Source: JANNAV01 sp031384695 (GTDB taxonomy: Bacteria > Pseudomonadota > Alphaproteobacteria > Rhodobacterales > Rhodobacteraceae). From it: DNA of 26,735 nt. Positions 24,081-26,735 of this stretch are shown piece after piece (the stretch's first letter is position 1; each line of letters begins with the position of its first letter). The position numbers were made by a program, and so were the translations under genes. Where the stretch lies: NCBI GenBank assembly GCA_031384695.1, contig JANNAV010000259.1, positions 1-26,735 of the forward strand. Direction: 5' to 3'. The notes beneath the pieces are model-generated. The model had not been told where the DNA came from. It worked only from the letters and a program-made list of their open reading frames with translations, and did not search any database.

Positions 24081-25073
24081 ATGCTGATCTCGCAAATCCT
24101 GCACCCCAATGGTGGCGTGGCCGTGGTGGCCCGCGAAGGCTCGGAAGCCGCAATCGTGCGCGGGGCCGCCAGCACCTATGCGCTGGCCGTTGAGGCCGCA
24201 GCATCCGGTCAAAGCCTCGCCGCCGTGATCGCCGCCCACGGGCTGGGCGAGGCGGTCGATCTGGCCCGCCTTGCCCATGACGCCCGCCTAACCCTGCCCA
24301 TTACCCACCCCGATCCCGCCCATATGCACCTGACGGGCACCGGCCTGACGCACCTCGGCTCGGCCGCCGCGCGTGACGCGATGCACAGCAAACTGCAAGG
24401 CAGCGAGACCCTCACCGACAGTATGAAGATGTTCCGCATGGGGCTGGAGGGTGGCCGCCCCGCGCCCGGCCTGCCCGGCGTGCAACCCGAATGGTTCTAC
24501 AAAGGCAACGGCCATACTGCCGTTAGCCCCGGCCAAACCCTCACCGCCCCCGGTTTCGCCGAAGACGGCGGCGAAGAGCCGGAAGTGGCCGGCGTCTATA
24601 TCATTGCCCCCGATGGCACCCCCTGCCGCATCGGCTGGGCACTGGCCAACGAGTTTTCCGATCATGTGACCGAGCGGGTGAACTACCTCTTTCTCGCCCA
24701 TTCCAAACTGCGCCAGGCCTCTTTCGGCCCCGAGATATTGCTGGGCGATCTTCCCGCCGATATCCGGGGCACCTCGCGCATCCGCCGGGGCGATGCAATA
24801 CTGTGGGAAAAACCCTTCCTGTCCGGCGAGGCCAACATGTCGCATACCTTCGCCAATCTTGAACACCATCACTTCAAATACTCCCTGTTCCGCCAACCCG
24901 GCGATCTGCACGTCCACATGTTCGGCACCGCCACCCTGTCCTTCGCTGACGGCATCAAAACCCAAAGCGGCGATGTGTTCGAGATCGAGGCCGCCCCCTT
25001 TGGCCTGCCCCTGATCAACCCCCTGGCCTTCGCGCCCCCCCAAACCACCACCACCCCCATGAGGATGCTATGA
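24081..25073 (+). CDS. gguC: GguC/AraD1 family protein (fumarylacetoacetate hydrolase-like)
   Basis: A 330-residue cytoplasmic protein of the GguC/AraD1 group, related to fumarylacetoacetase-fold enzymes that act on 2-keto-3-deoxy sugar acids. Typical segments are LTGTGLTHLGSA, EWFYKGNG, GEEPEVAGVYII and LANEFSDHVTER; the acidic EEPE cluster suits a metal site. The ATG at 24081 has AAGGG upstream and lies 10 nt after gguB. It overlaps the dehydratase start by 4 nt, consistent with acting after a sugar-acid dehydratase in L-arabinose or D-galactose breakdown. The reaction is not firmly established for the family. Confidence 0.88.
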   Translation: MLISQILHPNGGVAVVAREGSEAAIVRGAASTYALAVEAAASGQSLAAVIAAHGLGEAVDLARLAHDARLTLPITHPDPAHMHLTGTGLTHLGSAAARDAMHSKLQGSETLTDSMKMFRMGLEGGRPAPGLPGVQPEWFYKGNGHTAVSPGQTLTAPGFAEDGGEEPEVAGVYIIAPDGTPCRIGWALANEFSDHVTERVNYLFLAHSKLRQASFGPEILLGDLPADIRGTSRIRRGDAILWEKPFLSGEANMSHTFANLEHHHFKYSLFRQPGDLHVHMFGTATLSFADGIKTQSGDVFEIEAAPFGLPLINPLAFAPPQTTTTPMRML

Positions 25074-26735
25074 CGTTCAAACCTGCCATCTGGCCCCGCG
25101 CCTTACGCTCGCAACACTGGTTCGGGGGCACCTCGCGCGATGTGATCTACCATCGTGGCTGGATGAAAAATCAGGGCTTCCCGCATGATATGTTCGATGG
25201 TCGCCCGGTGATCGGCATCCTCAACACCTGGTCCGAACTGACGCCGTGCAACGCCCACCTGAACGATCTTGCCCAGCGCGTGAAGAACGGCATTTACGAG
25301 GCGGGCGGTTTTCCGGTGGAGGTGCCGGTGTTCAGCGCCTCGGAATCCGCTTTCCGCCCCACCGCGATGATGTTCCGCAACCTTGCGGCGATGGCGGTGG
25401 AAGAGGCGATGCGCGGCCAGCCGATGGATGGCTGCGTGCTGCTGGTGGGCTGCGATAAAACCACGCCCTCGCTGTTGATGGCCGCCGCCTCTACCGATCT
25501 GCCTTCGATCGTGGTCACCGGCGGCCCGATGCTGAACGGCTATTACAAGAACGAACGTGTCGGCTCCGGCACCCACCTGTGGATGTTTTCCGAGGCGGTG
25601 TAGGCGGGCGAGATGACCGCCGCCGAGTTTGCCGATGCCGAAGCCTCGATGTCCCGCTCGCCCGGTTCGTGCAACACCATGGGCACCGCCTCCACCATGG
25701 CCTCGATGGCCGAGGCTTTGGGCATGGCGCTGTCCGGCAATGCCGCCATCCCGGCAGTGGACAGCCGCCGCCGCGTGATGGCACAACTCACCGGGCGGCG
25801 CATCGTGCAGATGGTCAAGGATGATCTGAAACCCTCCGATATCCTGACCAAACCGGCGTTCGAAAACGCCATCCGCACCAATGGCGCCATAGGTGGTTCC
25901 ACCAACGCCGTGATCCATCTTCTGGCAATCGCGGGCCGGGTCGGCATTGATCTGACGCTGGACGATTGGGATCGCTGTGGCCGCGACGTGCCCACCATCG
26001 TCAACCTGATGCCTTCCGGTAAATACCTGATGGAAGAGTTCTTCTATGCCGGCGGCCTGCCGGTGGTGATCAAACGCCTTGGCGAGGCGGGGCTTTTGCA
26101 CAAGGACGCCCTCACCGTATCCGGCGAAACCATGTGGGATCAAGTGAAAGACGTGATCAACCACAACGAGGATGTGATCCTGCCCACCGCCCGCGCCCTT
26201 ACCCAATCGGGCGGCGTGGTGGTGCTGAAAGGCAACCTCGCGCCCAAGGGTGCCGTGCTGAAACCTTCCGCCGCCACGCCCGCGCTTCTGGTGCACCGTG
26301 GCCGCGCCGTGGTGTTCGAGGATATCGACGATTACAAAGCCAGAATCAACGACGAGACGCTGGACATTGACGAAACCTGCGTGATGGTGCTGAAGAACTG
26401 CGGCCCCAAGGGCTATCCCGGCATGGCCGAGGTGGGCAACATGCCGCTGCCCGAGAAGCTGTTGAAGCGCGGCATCACCGACATGGTGCGCATCTCGGAC
26501 GCGCGCATGAGCGGCACCGCCTACGGCACGGTGATCCTGCACATGGTTCCGGAGGCGGCCGCGGGCGGCCTGCTCGCCCTGGTGAAGAACGACGACATGA
26601 TCGAGTTGGACGTGCCCAACCGCCGCCTGCATCTGGACATCAGCGACGCCGAACTCGCCGCACGCCTCGCCAAATGGACGAACCGGGTGAAACCGCCCGC
26701 CTCAGGCTACGCCCTGCTGCACCACCAACATGTGC
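25070..26735 (+). pseudogene. araC: L-arabinonate dehydratase-like IlvD/Edd enzyme, interrupted by an in-frame TAG and cut by the window end
   Basis: The frame starts at an ATG overlapping the gguC stop, reads 177 codons, meets TAG at 25601-25603, and continues in the same frame with family-like residues to the window edge. Iron-sulfur ligands are Cys60 (SELTPCNAH), Cys128 (VGCDKTTPS) and Cys201 (SPGSCNTMG), nearly the spacing of characterised L-arabinonate dehydratase (59, 127, 200). The catalytic serine region ISDARMSGTAYG is intact. The TAG replaces one residue in SEAV-x-AGEM, where relatives usually have a basic residue. It falls before the third cysteine, so the short product would be inactive. 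An ATG at 25613 could allow re-initiation. The last 20 or so residues lie outside the window. Xylonate or galactonate specificity is possible. Confidence 0.88.

Noticed and set aside
25601..25603. TAG read as pyrrolysine or another programmed recoding
   Set aside because: Pyrrolysine is rare and tied to methylamine enzymes. No pyl genes or recoding structure are visible, and the position is not catalytic in the family. A point mutation or base error is simpler.
25103..26632. Open minus-strand frame of 509 codons opposite the dehydratase
   Set aside because: It is tempting because the plus-strand gene is interrupted, but its composition is His/Gly/Gln-rich with no recognisable motif, while the plus-strand frame retains dehydratase motifs on both sides of the TAG.
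1..26735. Mobile element, integron, prophage or CRISPR content
   Set aside because: No transposase or integrase residues, terminal repeats, direct-repeat arrays or tRNA-end attachment sites were seen. Composition and gene style look uniform across the window.

Overview
The window is about 26.7 kb of GC-rich, tightly packed DNA. It looks like a chromosomal sugar and sugar-acid catabolism region of a Rhodobacteraceae-type alphaproteobacterium. The basis is the smoEFGK-smoS-mtlK polyol operon known from Rhodobacter sphaeroides, the GbpR/ChvE/GguABC set known from Agrobacterium and other alphaproteobacteria, the high GC with many antisense shadow frames, and the frequent 4-nt ATGA start/stop overlaps. 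I see no rRNA, tRNA, CRISPR array, insertion sequence or phage gene. No stretch over 300 bases lacks a gene; the longest gaps are about 150 bases.

Region 1 (1-5946, + strand) is a sorbitol/mannitol operon: the 3' part of smoE, then smoF, smoG, smoK, smoS (sorbitol dehydrogenase) and mtlK (mannitol 2-dehydrogenase). It ends at a clear bidirectional terminator. Two strong hairpins lie between smoE and smoF. The xylulokinase and fructokinase genes that follow in R. sphaeroides are absent here.

Region 2 (5965-9602, - strand) is an RbsABC-type ABC importer in the order ATPase, permease, binding protein. It is divergent from a LacI/GntR-type regulator (9755-10762). The 152-bp intergenic region between them carries two operator-like palindromes.

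Region 3 (10765-19119) is a near-complete L-idonate/ketogluconate/gluconate pathway. The - strand holds a 2-ketogluconate reductase-like enzyme with L-idonate 5-dehydrogenase, and an SMP-30 lactonase with a decarboxylating 6-phosphogluconate dehydrogenase. The + strand holds gluconate 5-dehydrogenase, gluconokinase, a GarR/HIBADH-like dehydrogenase, a small alpha-beta barrel protein and a second LacI regulator, mostly joined by overlapping codons. A GlcG/HbpS-family gene sits among the - strand genes. The predicted flow is L-idonate to 5-ketogluconate to gluconate (also fed by 2-ketogluconate and gluconolactone), then 6-phosphogluconate, then ribulose-5-phosphate plus CO2. The palindrome GTTATCGATAAC occurs both upstream of the region 2 importer and inside the gluconate 5-dehydrogenase promoter. 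This suggests the importer belongs to the same regulon and carries a sugar acid (inference).

Region 4 (19156-26735) is a GbpR-like LysR regulator divergent from chvE-gguA-gguB-gguC, followed by an IlvD/Edd-family sugar-acid dehydratase of the L-arabinonate dehydratase type. The dehydratase reading frame is interrupted by a single in-frame TAG at 25601-25603 and then stays open to the window edge. That is the most striking anomaly here. I do not see a wholly new biological system. The best candidates for novelty are the composition and shared operators of region 3, its two small uncharacterised proteins, and the broken dehydratase.
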